NCBI RefSeq assembly: GCF_900142025.1
Contig: NZ_FQZM01000009.1
Location: 33,724 to 97,723, forward strand
DNA: 64,000 nucleotides
Direction: 5' to 3'
Origin: Desulfofundulus thermosubterraneus DSM 16057
GTDB taxonomy: Bacteria > Bacillota > Desulfotomaculia > Desulfotomaculales > Desulfovirgulaceae
Shown: positions 25,162 through 33,876 of the stretch, one piece after another
Layout of the letters: each line of letters begins with the position of its first letter
How positions within the stretch are numbered: position 1 is the first letter of the stretch
Notes under the pieces: generated by a model
Told to the model about the DNA's origin: nothing
The model's input: the letters and a program-made list of their open reading frames with translations, nothing else
Database searches by the model: none
Position numbers and translations under genes: made by a program

Positions 25162-25698
25162 TGCTGGATGCGGCCTGCGGGGTGGGTTATGGCAGCCGGA
25201 TGATGGCTGGGCGGGCGAAGAAGGTGGTGGGGGTGGATATTGATCCGGAGTGCCTCCAGTATGCCCGGGACAATTACGCCCATCCCCGGGTTGTTTACCA
25301 GCAGGGGGATGTCTGCGCCCTCCCTCTCCCCGGCGGGAGCTTTGATGTGGTGGTTTCCTTTGAAACCATCGAACACGTTGCCGACGGGGAGGCCTGCGTT
25401 CGGGAAGCCTGGCGGGTGCTAAGGCCGGGAGGTCTCTACCTGGTTTCCACGCCCAACCGGCTGCTCATTTCACCCGGCCGGGGACCCCAGGACCCGCCGG
25501 CCAACAGCTTCCACGTGCGGGAGTACACCCTGGAGGAATTTCAAGAACTGGTAGGGAGCTATTTCCAGAACCTGCAACTTTTCCGGCAGAATCTCGAAGA
25601 AGAGGGGCGGGGCCGGAACCCGGCCGTAAAACCCCTTTTGCCCGGGGAGGGCGCCTGGTTTTACGTTATTGTCGGCGTCAAGGGGGCTGAATAAGGCG

Positions 25699-25781
25699 AC
25701 GTCCAATCGTTTCAAAATGGGCTGGCGAAAATGCGCCATCCCTGGCCCGGACGGCCTCCGGGCCTTGCTTATATTGGACGT
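25699..25781. repeat. Long-range inverted repeat after the methyltransferase gene
   Basis: ACGTCCAAT (25699-25707) and ATTGGACGT (25773-25781) are exact inverse copies 65 nt apart, enclosing an inner CCCGGA...TCCGGG hairpin around 25746-25761. No T-run, so not a standard terminator. It could be a small folded element or a transcript-end structure. Confidence 0.5.
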
Positions 25782-25853
25782 GATGCGTTGCCCTCTGGGA
25801 AACCATTGTGAATGATAACCTGGCCAGGCCGTAGAGCTTGCTGCAATGATCTC

Positions 25854-25881
25854 TTGACTATTTTTTTGGAATTGCTATAAT
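25854..25881 (+). promoter_or_regulatory. Promoter of the tRNA-Gly gene
   Basis: TTGACT (25854-25859) and TATAAT (25876-25881) with a 16-bp, T-rich spacer; the tRNA begins 11 bp downstream. A very strong match to the vegetative sigma consensus. Confidence 0.85.
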
Positions 25882-25891
25882 AAAAAAGTAA

Positions 25892-25966
25892 GCGGGTGTA
25901 GCTCAATGGTAGAGCATCAGCTTCCCAAGCTGAGGGCTGCGGGTTCGATCCCCGTCACCCGCTCCA
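25892..25966 (+). tRNA. tRNA-Gly (anticodon CCC)
   Basis: 75-nt cloverleaf with CCA encoded. Acceptor GCGGGTG pairs with CACCCGC. The anticodon loop TTCCCAA in stem TCAGC/GCTGA gives CCC. The T-arm is GCGGGTTCGATCCCCGT. Recombinase remnants lie directly downstream, so this gene may once have been an integration site. Confidence 0.96.
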
Positions 25967-26087
25967 GTAAAATCAAGGCTTCGCGGGTTCAGCCGCATAC
26001 GACAGGACAGGTTTTTACGACAATCTTACGACGATGGAAAACCCACCCGGTGGGTGGAGTGAGTTGTGTCCCTCTGTTTGGAGGGAT

Positions 26088-26295
26088 TTATTTTTTCCCG
26101 CCGAAAAGGATTCCGTGCAGTTTTGTTTTGAAACGACTTTCTTTATTTCCTTCCATAGGGGAATGACAGTAAAGGTCTAATATGGAACTCGTTTTGGTAT
26201 GTCCCGGCAGATCCCGCAGGTTTTCCGGGTTCTCTCCCTCCTGAAGAAGAATCGTCGCGAAGGTGTGGCGTAGGTTATGTACCCGGATGTGCTCC
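26088..26295 (-). pseudogene. Tyrosine recombinase (phage integrase), C-terminal remnant
   Basis: On the minus strand, about 69 codons encode RVHNLRHTFATILLQ, then PGHTKTSSILDLYCHSP and a natural stop at 26088-26090. These are the HxLRHxFAT box, the (L/P)GH box and the catalytic Tyr of phage-type integrases. The N-terminal ~80% is missing and the frame is replaced upstream by a different recombinase fragment. Remains of an element that probably used the adjacent tRNA-Gly. Confidence 0.75.
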
Positions 26296-26455
26296 TGTAA
26301 TCGCCCCGCTCGGCCAGTTTAAGTACGTTCGCTAAACCGCGGCGCTTCTGGTTCAGGCCACTGGCCACGTCCGTGAGTTCCGCCCTGACGGTAAAACCGT
26401 TTTCCCGAGCGTGAAACCGTTCCAGCTGCCGGTCCAGGTTGCCCGCGCGCCCTCT
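26290..26455 (-). pseudogene. IS607-type serine recombinase, internal remnant
   Basis: On the minus strand about 55 codons read NLDRQLERFHARENGFTV and then DVASGLNQKRRGLANVLKLA. This matches the middle of IS607-type recombinases (compare DLENQLEYLKDFAAGKGLTV and DVGSALNYKRKNFLKL in the intact copy at 22647). The catalytic Ser region and the C-terminus are gone. It abuts the integrase remnant in a different frame, so the two were fused by deletion. Confidence 0.68.
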
Positions 26456-26459
26456 CTGA

Positions 26460-27602
26460 TTAAGCCAGGAAGGCTTTCCTGGCTATTCCCCAGAGGAATA
26501 CCAGCCACAGCAGGTAGAAAAAGAAGAGGAGGGGGTAATAAAAGGTTCTTTTCCTCCCTGCAAACTGCCCTAGGCCATAAAAGACGGGGAAGACGGGGAG
26601 CAGGTAGCGCACGTAGCCGTGGCTTTGCGGCAGGTGCGGCAACAAATCAGCAGTAAAAAGGGGCAGGAGAGCGTGGATAAGGATTATGGAGCGCCAGAGA
26701 TTTTCTTTAATTGCCACGACGGAAACTGTTGCCACGACGAGAGCTACCAGGTTGAAAATAAAAATGATGTTTGATAGTTTTGTAGTAAAGTCATGGTAAA
26801 GAACGAGCCAGGGCCAGGAAAAAAAGCGGTGGAAGAGGGGCTGGGCGCTGGTAAAGGCTAGGGGGGAGCCGTAGACGGCGTGTTCATGACCCAAAAAAGC
26901 CAGCAGCGGCAGGAAGCTGGCCAGGGAGAGAACGACCTTTTTGAAGCCCGGTCGCTCGGCGGCCCAGTAGTTGGCCAGCAGGATAGCCAGCACGGCGGCG
27001 CCGCTTACCCTGGTGACAGCTAAAAGAGAGGCGGCGGTCAGGGAAAGCGGCCAGCGGCGGTATGCGGCCAGTGTAAGGCAGGCGACTAACAGAAAGAAAT
27101 AGAGCGACTCCGTATAGACAGCCGAAAAAAAATAACTGGAGGGGAAAAAGGCTAGTAGCCACAAAGCGCTGTTTTTGGGGCAGCCCTTAGCCAGGAGCAG
27201 CTTTTTGGCCACTACCAGGCCGGCTGAGAAAAAAAACCAGCTCAACAGCACTCCCGCTGCCTCGTAGTCCGCAAAGGCGCGGCCAAAAAGCCTGATGAGC
27301 AGGGGATAAAGTGGGAAGAAGGCAGCCGACATGGGGTCTCCGTATCCCTGGCGGGCGATGCGCAGGTAATGCTCGGAATCGTACAAGACGAAAGGATCCC
27401 ACAGCGGCTTTACCGCAAAAAATGTGCCCGGTGGTGCATCGTGGAGCACAACCGGTCGGAAAAGGAACAAGAGGGCTACCATGATACCGCGCGAGACAAA
27501 AAATACGGCCAGGGCCGGCACCAGAATACCGCCTAAGTGTTTTAACACTTTGTTTTCCAGCAGACGGCAGTTAAAAGGCTTATGCACGGGTGTCATTGTC
27601 AT
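26460..27602 (-). CDS. Polytopic mannosyltransferase-like protein (PIG-V/Gpi18 type, GT-C fold)
   Basis: 380 residues with about nine hydrophobic helices. After the first helix comes the catalytic-loop signature WDPFVLYDSEHYLRIARQGY, then FFPLYPLLIRL and FFPSSYFFSAVYTESLYF, characteristic of the PIG-V-related integral membrane mannosyltransferases. These use lipid-linked mannose on the outer face. Start at ATG 27602, with GGAGG 5 nt upstream, preferred over 27614. Its stop lies just beside the recombinase remnants. Diverges from a methyltransferase gene. Confidence 0.8.
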   Translation of the reverse strand: MTMTPVHKPFNCRLLENKVLKHLGGILVPALAVFFVSRGIMVALLFLFRPVVLHDAPPGTFFAVKPLWDPFVLYDSEHYLRIARQGYGDPMSAAFFPLYPLLIRLFGRAFADYEAAGVLLSWFFFSAGLVVAKKLLLAKGCPKNSALWLLAFFPSSYFFSAVYTESLYFFLLVACLTLAAYRRWPLSLTAASLLAVTRVSGAAVLAILLANYWAAERPGFKKVVLSLASFLPLLAFLGHEHAVYGSPLAFTSAQPLFHRFFSWPWLVLYHDFTTKLSNIIFIFNLVALVVATVSVVAIKENLWRSIILIHALLPLFTADLLPHLPQSHGYVRYLLPVFPVFYGLGQFAGRKRTFYYPLLFFFYLLWLVFLWGIARKAFLA

Positions 27603-27738
27603 CCGAACCTCCACTTTTTAATCTTAACACACCGGAAGCGATCAAAAATAGGGGTGGTTCATATTTTTCGGCGAGGGAAATCCCCGCAGGAAGGATATTG
27701 GCACCCACTGGCGAATTCCGTAAGGGGGTGGGGGAGAA

Positions 27739-28482
27739 GTGAGGGATGAAGAGTACCGCCTGCTGTGGGAGGAGGAAGAAAGGCACTGGTGGCACGCCGG
27801 CAAGCGCCAGATTGTGCGCGGGCAGGTGCTCAAGTTCCTTGCCGGTCGGAGCACCAACCAGGGTAAGGTGCGGCTTTTGGACGTCGGTTGCGGCGACGGG
27901 GCGCTGTTGAGGGAGCTTGGCTGCCTTGTGGAGGCCGAGGGTATAGACTGTCACCTTCCGTTGGTAGAGAGGGCCCGCGCCGGGGGTTTGCGGGTTTGTC
28001 ACGGCGACGCCTGTCGTCTTCCTTACGACAACGCTACTTTTTTTGACCTGGTGCTCCTCCTTGATGTGCTGGAGCACCTCGACGACGACCGTCTCGGCCT
28101 CATGGAGGCGGGGCGCGTCTTGCGCCCGGGGGGCATGGTGCTGGTCAGTGTGCCGGCCCATCCCTGGCTTTACGGCAGCCACGATCGCGCACTCGGCCAC
28201 CGGCGGCGTTACACGCCCCAGTCTCTCTTCAGGACGGCAGGCGGTGCCGGTTTGAGCGTGGAATTCATGTCTTACACCAACTTTTTTATTTTTCCGGCTG
28301 CCGCTTTGGTGAGGATGAAGGAAAGGAGTCAGTCTGGCGGGGCGGTGCGCGGCTGCTTGCCGCCCTTTTGGGGAAAATTTATTGCCGGTTTCTACCGGGT
28401 GGAGTCCTGGTGGCTTAAGCGGTGGAGTATCCCCATCGGACTTTCACTTCTGGTAAGACTTTCCAAGGAGGCTTTTTTATGA
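27739..28482 (+). CDS. Class I SAM-dependent methyltransferase
   Basis: 247 residues from GTG 27739, following GGGGGTGGGGGAG. N-terminal EERHWWHAGKRQIV, motif I RLLDVGCGDGALL near residue 55, LLLDVLEHLDDDR near 110 and LVSVPAHPWLYGSHD, as in a group of enzymes linked to lipid-sugar or polysaccharide loci. Its stop overlaps the next start as ATGA, so it is coupled to the HD-GYP gene. Substrate unknown. Confidence 0.82.
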   Translation: MRDEEYRLLWEEEERHWWHAGKRQIVRGQVLKFLAGRSTNQGKVRLLDVGCGDGALLRELGCLVEAEGIDCHLPLVERARAGGLRVCHGDACRLPYDNATFFDLVLLLDVLEHLDDDRLGLMEAGRVLRPGGMVLVSVPAHPWLYGSHDRALGHRRRYTPQSLFRTAGGAGLSVEFMSYTNFFIFPAAALVRMKERSQSGGAVRGCLPPFWGKFIAGFYRVESWWLKRWSIPIGLSLLVRLSKEAFL

Positions 28483-29687
28483 GCTTTCAAGTGGCGGCCC
28501 TTTTAGTTTTGTTTGTCCTGCTTCTTATCTGCGGTTGTTTGGCTGTCTGGATGCTGGCCGGTAAATACCGGCGCAGCCAAAAGAGGCTGGAACTCCTCAT
28601 TGATATTGGCAGGGATCTTAGCTCTACTACTCGCTTAAGGCCGCTTTTGAGGAAGGTCATGGATACGGTGGCCGCCCTTACGGGAGCGGAAGCTGCCTCC
28701 CTCCTCCTTCTCGATGAAGAAAAGAATGAGCTATACTTCGAGGTTGCCCTGGGGGAAAAGGGGGAGTGCTTAAAAGAGGTGCGCCTCAAAGTGGGGGAAG
28801 GGATTGCGGGCTGGGTGGCAGCCAATGGCATACCATATATTACCAATGATGTGGAGAAAGACCCCCGCTTTAAGCGGAACATCAGCGAGGAAATCAAGTT
28901 TAAGAACAAGGCCATGATGTGCGCGCCCGTTATCCTGGAGGGGCGGATATTGGGAGTCCTGCAGGTAATCAATAAGAAGAGCGGGGGGGAATTTTCGCAG
29001 GCCGATCTGGACTTTTTGGTGGAGATATCCGCCCAGGTGGCAGTAGCCCTGCGCAACGCCCAGAGACAGGAGCTGTTTTTGAAGAGCTACCTTGGCGTGG
29101 TGAAGTCGCTGGCCGGTGCCCTGGAGGCTCGCGGCGGTAAGCTCCACGGCCATGGTGTCCGGGTGGCCGAGTTGGCCGTTCGTCTGGCCTCATTCATGGG
29201 CCTTTCCGAAGTGGAGGTGGATGTTGTGCGGCTGGCAGCTCTGGTGCACGATGTTGGCCTGGCCGGGCTAAAGAGCGAGGCAGCCGGGGAGGCAGCTCCC
29301 AGTACAGGGGAAGAGCTCTACCGCTCTCACCCCGCAGTGGGAGCGGAGCTCATTCCCGAGACGGAATTCACCCAGCCGGTAATCGAAGCAGTGCGCTGGC
29401 ACCACGAGTGCTGGGACGGCAGTGGTTTTCCGGATGGGAAGAAGGGCGAAGAAGTGCCCCTGGCGGCCTGGATTGTGGGGGCAGCAGACGCCCTGGACAA
29501 CCTCCTGATGAAAGGCCATACGCTGGCTACGGCGGTGGAAGAACTGCGCAAGGGTTCGGCCACGCGTTTTCACCCGCGGGTGGTGGAGGCAGCGCTTTGG
29601 TGCTTTGGAACGGCTTGCGGCGCAGGTGACCAGTTGCCTACAGGCCTGGAAAGAGATGTTGGCGGGTTGCCAGCAGCTAAAAGATAA
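28479..29687 (+). CDS. Membrane GAF / HD-GYP domain protein
   Basis: 402 residues from ATG 28479 with AAGGAGG upstream; overlaps the methyltransferase stop. Transmembrane helix at about 5-27, GAF sensor domain at ~40-190 (TGAEAASLLLLDEEKNELYF, VGEGIAGWVA), then an HD-GYP domain: HGHGVRVAELAVRLA, LVHDVGLAGL (HD) and HHECWDGSGFPDG (the GYP region). The metal ligands are present. HD-GYP proteins usually hydrolyse cyclic-di-GMP; here the signal could feed the Tad pilus and glycan genes nearby, which is inference. Confidence 0.85.
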   Translation: MSFQVAALLVLFVLLLICGCLAVWMLAGKYRRSQKRLELLIDIGRDLSSTTRLRPLLRKVMDTVAALTGAEAASLLLLDEEKNELYFEVALGEKGECLKEVRLKVGEGIAGWVAANGIPYITNDVEKDPRFKRNISEEIKFKNKAMMCAPVILEGRILGVLQVINKKSGGEFSQADLDFLVEISAQVAVALRNAQRQELFLKSYLGVVKSLAGALEARGGKLHGHGVRVAELAVRLASFMGLSEVEVDVVRLAALVHDVGLAGLKSEAAGEAAPSTGEELYRSHPAVGAELIPETEFTQPVIEAVRWHHECWDGSGFPDGKKGEEVPLAAWIVGAADALDNLLMKGHTLATAVEELRKGSATRFHPRVVEAALWCFGTACGAGDQLPTGLERDVGGLPAAKR

Positions 29688-29749
29688 GCACAGAAAAGCT
29701 GCCGGAAGAGGATCCCGGCGGCCGGCTTCATCAAAACAGCGCCCCGGGG

Positions 29750-30565
29750 TCAGTCGGAAGGGGACGCTGCATCTTGAGACGGGCAGACCGGCGCAGGTCT
29801 TACCCCGGTTTTTCCCGGCGCAGTACCGGCCATGTAGGCTCCCCGGAGATCCAGCCAGCGGATGAAGAAGAGGTCGGCCAGCATGCGCAGACCGTCCCGG
29901 AGCGGCCTTACCCTGCTGCTCTGAGAATGCGACCACTCCACGGGGACCTCGGCCAGGGGCAATCCCAGCTTCCTGGCCAGAAAAAGCAGTTCTACATCGA
30001 AGCTGTAGCGATTGAGTACCTGTAACGAGGCCAAAAGACGGGCCGTATCTCCCCAAAAGAGCTTAAAGCCGCACTGGGTATCGCGTACGCCCGGCACAGC
30101 CAGTAACTGCACGGCCAGGTTGAAGCCCTTGCCGAGTACAACCCGGTAGAACGGCTGGCTTACAAGGATGCGGGAGCCCTCCCGGGCGCGCGAACCAACG
30201 ACCACCTGGTACCCTTTGGCGCCCCATTCCAGGAGGTGGGGCAGCTCTTCAATGGGCGTGGACAGGTCGGCGTCGGTAAAGAGAACCCACTCCCCCCTGC
30301 TTTCCAGTATGCCCCTTCTTACACTGTAGCCCTTGCCCCGGTTGGAATGGTTGCGCAAACAGCGGACAAAGGGGTTGGTGGCGGCAAAACTTGTTGCCAC
30401 CCGGTGGGTTCCATCACTGCTGCCGTCGTCTACCACAATAACCTCGTAGGAAGTAAATTCCCTCTTTAAATAGGAAATCACCTTCTTTAAAGTCGCACCC
30501 AGGCGGCACTCCTCATTATAAGCCGGGATGATCACGGAGATTTGCTCCTTCACTTTTAGTACCAC
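29750..30565 (-). CDS. Dolichyl-phosphate sugar synthase-like glycosyltransferase (family 2)
   Basis: 271 residues. SVIIPAYNEECRLGATLKK, VVDDGSSDGT, RGKGYSVRRGI, LFTDADLSTPIEELP (metal DxD) and DTQCGFKLF mark the Alg5/DPM1-like group that loads glucose or mannose onto polyprenyl phosphate. The C-terminal ~40 residues hold no clear membrane anchor. Overlaps the upstream gene by 50 bp (GTG 30565; a GTG four codons later is possible). Likely supplies lipid-linked sugar to GT-C enzymes such as the one at 26460. Confidence 0.88.
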   Translation of the reverse strand: MVLKVKEQISVIIPAYNEECRLGATLKKVISYLKREFTSYEVIVVDDGSSDGTHRVATSFAATNPFVRCLRNHSNRGKGYSVRRGILESRGEWVLFTDADLSTPIEELPHLLEWGAKGYQVVVGSRAREGSRILVSQPFYRVVLGKGFNLAVQLLAVPGVRDTQCGFKLFWGDTARLLASLQVLNRYSFDVELLFLARKLGLPLAEVPVEWSHSQSSRVRPLRDGLRMLADLFFIRWLDLRGAYMAGTAPGKTGVRPAPVCPSQDAASPSD

Positions 30566-32123
30566 CCTTTTTCTTCATAATCACAGCCTGCGCGTCTTCA
30601 TACCACACTTCCCAGGCCGGGTGCAGGCGCAACCAGCTCACCAGCGGCTCGTCCGGAGGCATTAAAACCATGTCAATCTGCCACTCGTCGAGGACAGCCT
30701 GTGGGTCTTGTAGCTTCTTAAGCCGGCGGTACTGGCTGAATACCCCACCGGCGTAGAGATCTGCCCGCCCGTCAATGAAGACCGGCAGCTGCGGCCAGAG
30801 GCGCCAGATCAAATAACCGCCCCAGTTGTAGTCGTTGAGCAGCTTCCGGCCCGGCGGGGCGCTGGCAAGCTTTTCGGCAGCGGCAGCGGGAAATTCCCGG
30901 CTGACGTTGGCCTCCAGCGGGCCCAAGGGCAGCCGTGCAAAAGTCGAAAGATAAAAGAACAGGGCCCAGAGCCATATAGCTACCTCCAGCCGCCTGGCCG
31001 GTTTCCCCGTACCTGGCCCGTCGGCTTCCTGCCGGGTACCTGCACCTGCCGGACCCTCTTCCTGCCAATCCCATTTCATTTGCGTCGGCGATCTTGAGGG
31101 CCGGGTAGTGAGGAGGTAGCCGCTTAAAACAACCAGCCAGTACGGTGTGTAGCGCACCGAAGTAAGCGTAAGCCACAAAAAAGAGACGCTTAAGAAAAAC
31201 ATGTCGGGCCGCCGCACCCTGGCGGGCCGCCAGAGCGGCAGGGCAAGAAAAGCGAGCAACCAGCCAAAGAGCAGGTACCTGGCGTAAGGGTGGTGGAAGT
31301 CCGGCGGCCGCCACTCCCTTATGGCCGACATCATTTCGGCATCCCCGGTGACCTGCAGGGGGTAGAGATAATGGGAGGGCCCCCATGGATTGAGGGTGCC
31401 CGCTGCCGCTGTCAAAAGAAGCGTCCAGCCCCAACGCCCGGCCACCAACTGGAGGGTCCTGAACGCAGCAGTTGGCCACTGGTGCCGGGGCTCTTTTAGC
31501 CCCGCCCGGGCCTCCCGGAGGAAGTCGCTACCCATTTTAAAGAGGACCAGCAAAGGACCCAGCGGGAAAGAACCGTGCGTATTGGCCCAGACAGCTGTCA
31601 GGGCGGCCAGGCCCAAGGTGCGGCCAGTGGAGGGCTTCCCTATTTCCAGCAGGGCCAGGAAGATAACAAAAAAGGTATAGCTCGCTATTTGCGGTCTGAG
31701 CGTCCAGAAGGGAAAGACGGTAAAAGTTGCGCAAAAAAGCAGGAAGGCAGCCAGGAGGGGACTGCTGCCGGGAGCAACCAGCCGGAGCCAGCGGTAGAAG
31801 AATGCCGCGAAAAGCCAGTAAAAAACGTGGCCCATAAGAACGGCCCCCGGGTATTGGAAGGCCCTGTCAGCAGCTGCCAATATGGCTTCAAAGAGCCACT
31901 CGTGGGCTACCCAGGGCTGACCGGCCCGGCTGAAAGAGAAGGGGTCGGTAAGGGGAATTTGCCTGTGTTCCAGGATCCACCTGCCGGCCGCCAGGTGCCA
32001 GTAGAAATCGGTATCGCCCATGGGCACACTCAAGTTTAAGGACATGAGGGCGGCTGCCAGGAGAACCGGCACATAGGAAATGGGGGGCAGCCGCAGTTTG
32101 TTTCCATTTTTTGCAGACAGCAT
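30516..32123 (-). CDS. Polytopic membrane protein, possible GT-C glycosyltransferase
   Basis: 535 residues. After one N-terminal helix comes the conserved loop MGDTDFYWHLAAGRWILEH, then DPFSFSRAGQPWVAHEWLFE, with ~9-10 further helices and a C-terminal external part (LLNDYNWGGYLIWRLWPQ, VFIDGRADLY). This loop is common to a large family of bacterial membrane proteins of unknown or presumed GT-C function; the D-x-D-like GDTD could be catalytic. Coupled to the polyprenyl-phosphate sugar synthase gene, which supports a lipid-sugar-dependent transferase role. Confidence 0.65.
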   Translation of the reverse strand: MLSAKNGNKLRLPPISYVPVLLAAALMSLNLSVPMGDTDFYWHLAAGRWILEHRQIPLTDPFSFSRAGQPWVAHEWLFEAILAAADRAFQYPGAVLMGHVFYWLFAAFFYRWLRLVAPGSSPLLAAFLLFCATFTVFPFWTLRPQIASYTFFVIFLALLEIGKPSTGRTLGLAALTAVWANTHGSFPLGPLLVLFKMGSDFLREARAGLKEPRHQWPTAAFRTLQLVAGRWGWTLLLTAAAGTLNPWGPSHYLYPLQVTGDAEMMSAIREWRPPDFHHPYARYLLFGWLLAFLALPLWRPARVRRPDMFFLSVSFLWLTLTSVRYTPYWLVVLSGYLLTTRPSRSPTQMKWDWQEEGPAGAGTRQEADGPGTGKPARRLEVAIWLWALFFYLSTFARLPLGPLEANVSREFPAAAAEKLASAPPGRKLLNDYNWGGYLIWRLWPQLPVFIDGRADLYAGGVFSQYRRLKKLQDPQAVLDEWQIDMVLMPPDEPLVSWLRLHPAWEVWYEDAQAVIMKKKGGTKSEGANLRDHPGL

Positions 32124-32427
32124 GGATAGGCCTCTTCTTTTCTGTTTTGGTGAGACTGCTAATAAAATACGCCGTAAAAATCCGCCCTCCTTCCGGATAT
32201 TGACTGCATTATCCAGTTTTTTTACTCTGCTTCCGTGTTAATGTTTGAAATCACTCAACCGATTAGTTATAATGATAAGGTAAGGGATTAAAATTGAAGT
32301 TTTACCAAATAATTTTTTCAAACTGTGCCTTTTGCGCCGCACCAGTAAGAAGGGCGTGGGCGCTGTAAGAGCAGTGAATTGGGCGGTGACAGGCCTGAGA
32401 GGCAGGAGCGAACGGGGAGAAAAAATT

Positions 32428-33393
32428 TTGCCGGTAAGCGGGGGAAGTCCTTTTATTGCCCGTGGTTGTTCGCTGGTGCTCCTTCTCCTCTTGCTGGGAG
32501 CAGCCATTTTTCTTGTGCCCAGGGGGGCCGGGGCAACGGGAGTTTCGTTACTCTGGAACGGCCAGCCCTGGCTGGCGGGTAAGAAAATTTTTCTGGAGAA
32601 GGGGCGGGTCCTGATAGGGGCTGGTGATCTGGCCAGGGCCATGGGGGGTGTTGCGGTTTCCAACCCCCCGTACACGGAGATCAGGATGCCCGAGGGGAGC
32701 GCGGTCAGGTCGCTTAAGTTTGGGACTGCTTCGCCTGTAGCCGTGGTGGAGAAAACGTATGGTGCCCAGGAGTACCCGCTGGATACGCTCCCGCACTTTT
32801 GGGAAGGGGAGCTTTATGTGCCGCTGCGTTTTGTGGTGACCGCTGCCGGCGGCAGCGTTCAGTGGTACGAACAGCTGCGGGCGGTTTCCGTCCGCTCCGG
32901 CAGCCTTTCCAGGGTCCAGTTGGCGTGTGGCGAGGCAGAACTGGGCGGCATGTTTTTCAGGCGCGGCCTCTATAAAGAGTGTCTTGCCCACTACCGGCAG
33001 GCGGTGGCCTGGGGGTTGGAGACGGCGGAGATTTATTATCACTGCCTGGAAGCTTACCGGTTGCTAGGTGACAGGGAAATGGCCGCCCGCTCGGGTGAAA
33101 ACGCCTTAAGAATCCACCCTGTTTTTGCCGATAGGGTTGCCTGGGAACGTGATTTCCCGCTCCTCCTGGAGGCCTACCTTGAATCTTCCGGTCACGGGCA
33201 GACGCTGCGCCCCGAACTTTTCAGGCTGGTGGCCCAAAGAGATCTATTTCTCCCTTTGCGGGTTCTACTTCGTTTGGACGAACTGGGTTACACTCCGGAA
33301 GTAATGAAGGAGGCCGTCGCCCGGTATGAAGAGCGGGAACCCGGCTCGTACCTGGTCGGCCTCTACCGGGAGAAAATGGGGCGGCGGCAGTAA
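32428..33393 (+). CDS. Secreted protein with copper-amine-oxidase-like stalk domain and TPR-like C-terminus
   Basis: About 321 residues from TTG 32428, with GGGGAG upstream, which yields a clean signal peptide (SLVLLLLLLGAAIFLVP, cleavage after GAGA). A TTG at 32332 would add 32 unlikely residues. Residues ~45-160 form a stalk domain seen in Firmicute exoproteins (KIFLEKGRVLIGAGDLARAM; ELYVPLRFVVTAAGGSVQW). Residues ~180-300 have TPR-like helices (YKECLAHYRQAVAWGLETAE). Lies just upstream of the pilin gene and may be a pilus-associated exoprotein. Function unknown. Confidence 0.68.
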   Translation: MPVSGGSPFIARGCSLVLLLLLLGAAIFLVPRGAGATGVSLLWNGQPWLAGKKIFLEKGRVLIGAGDLARAMGGVAVSNPPYTEIRMPEGSAVRSLKFGTASPVAVVEKTYGAQEYPLDTLPHFWEGELYVPLRFVVTAAGGSVQWYEQLRAVSVRSGSLSRVQLACGEAELGGMFFRRGLYKECLAHYRQAVAWGLETAEIYYHCLEAYRLLGDREMAARSGENALRIHPVFADRVAWERDFPLLLEAYLESSGHGQTLRPELFRLVAQRDLFLPLRVLLRLDELGYTPEVMKEAVARYEEREPGSYLVGLYREKMGRRQ

Positions 33394-33497
33394 CTGGTGG
33401 AGGAGAAGGGGGCACCTGTTTTACCGCCCGCCGGCGGGAGCTGGCGGACGGAAGAGATACGTGGCAGGACAGCCGGTCTGGAAGGGAGGTGAACGGA

Positions 33498-33668
33498 GTG
33501 AAAAAACTGCTGGCCCGTTTGTGGAAGGAGGAATCCGGTCAGGGTATGAGCGAGTACGCTCTCATCCTCGCCCTGGTTGCCGTGGCTGCCATTGCGGCTT
33601 TGATATTCCTGGGCGGCCGGCTGACGGGCATATTTAACAGGGTGGGAAACAACTTAAACACCCAATAG
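33498..33668 (+). CDS. flp: Flp-type IVb pilin
   Basis: 56 residues from GTG 33498. A short charged leader ends ESG, then QGMSEYALILALVAVAAIAA: cleavage after Gly puts Glu at +5 and Tyr at +6, the diagnostic Flp arrangement. The rest is a hydrophobic helix and a short tail. It is the structural subunit of the Tad pilus encoded downstream. A terminator-like hairpin separates it from tadV, consistent with much higher pilin expression. Ribosome binding site is GGAGGTGAACG, 6-9 nt before the start. Confidence 0.93.
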   Translation: MKKLLARLWKEESGQGMSEYALILALVAVAAIAALIFLGGRLTGIFNRVGNNLNTQ

Positions 33669-33836
33669 GTCGTTTGTTTAGCCGTCCTTTAGAGACAGTT
33701 TTGGTAAAAAAGGTGGCCCTCTTCTGTTTTTGCCGGAAGGCACGCCACCTCACAGTTTCTTTCTGGCCAGATTAAGGAAGAGGACATTTTACCGGCGCTC
33801 ATTACACGGAATATTGATGACGGAATAATGAAAAAA

Positions 33837-33876
33837 GGCCCTACCGGACGTCCGGTCTTGAGTAGGGTCTGTTTTT
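33837..33876 (+). terminator. Hairpin with T-run between flp and tadV
   Basis: GGCCCTAC (33837-33844) pairs with GTAGGGTC (33862-33869) with minor mismatch, the inner CGGACGTCCG is itself palindromic, and GTTTTT follows. Positioned to stop most pilin transcripts and let some read into the assembly genes. The remaining ~165 bp after flp show a second imperfect stem (AGGTGGC near 33710, GCCACCT near 33745) and no gene. Confidence 0.7.

Larger units (their letters stand above)
22438..25694 (+). pseudogene. Class I SAM methyltransferase gene interrupted by an IS607 element
   Basis: The 5' part (22438-22555) encodes MSNPV...EHLARYKFALAFVAGRE and the 3' part (25162-25694) continues LDAACGVGYGSRMMA, the SAM-binding motif I, then VVGVDIDPE and FETIEHVADGE. 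Joining them across the element gives exactly 651 nt, 216 residues plus stop, with the junction codon GTG (Val40), a normal length and the expected HLARY...VLDAACG layout of this family. As it stands the gene is broken: the 5' piece reads into the element and stops at 22594-22596. The 3' piece alone lacks the N-terminal helix, though an ATG at 25152 inside the element end could give a truncated protein. Excision would restore function. Confidence 0.88.
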
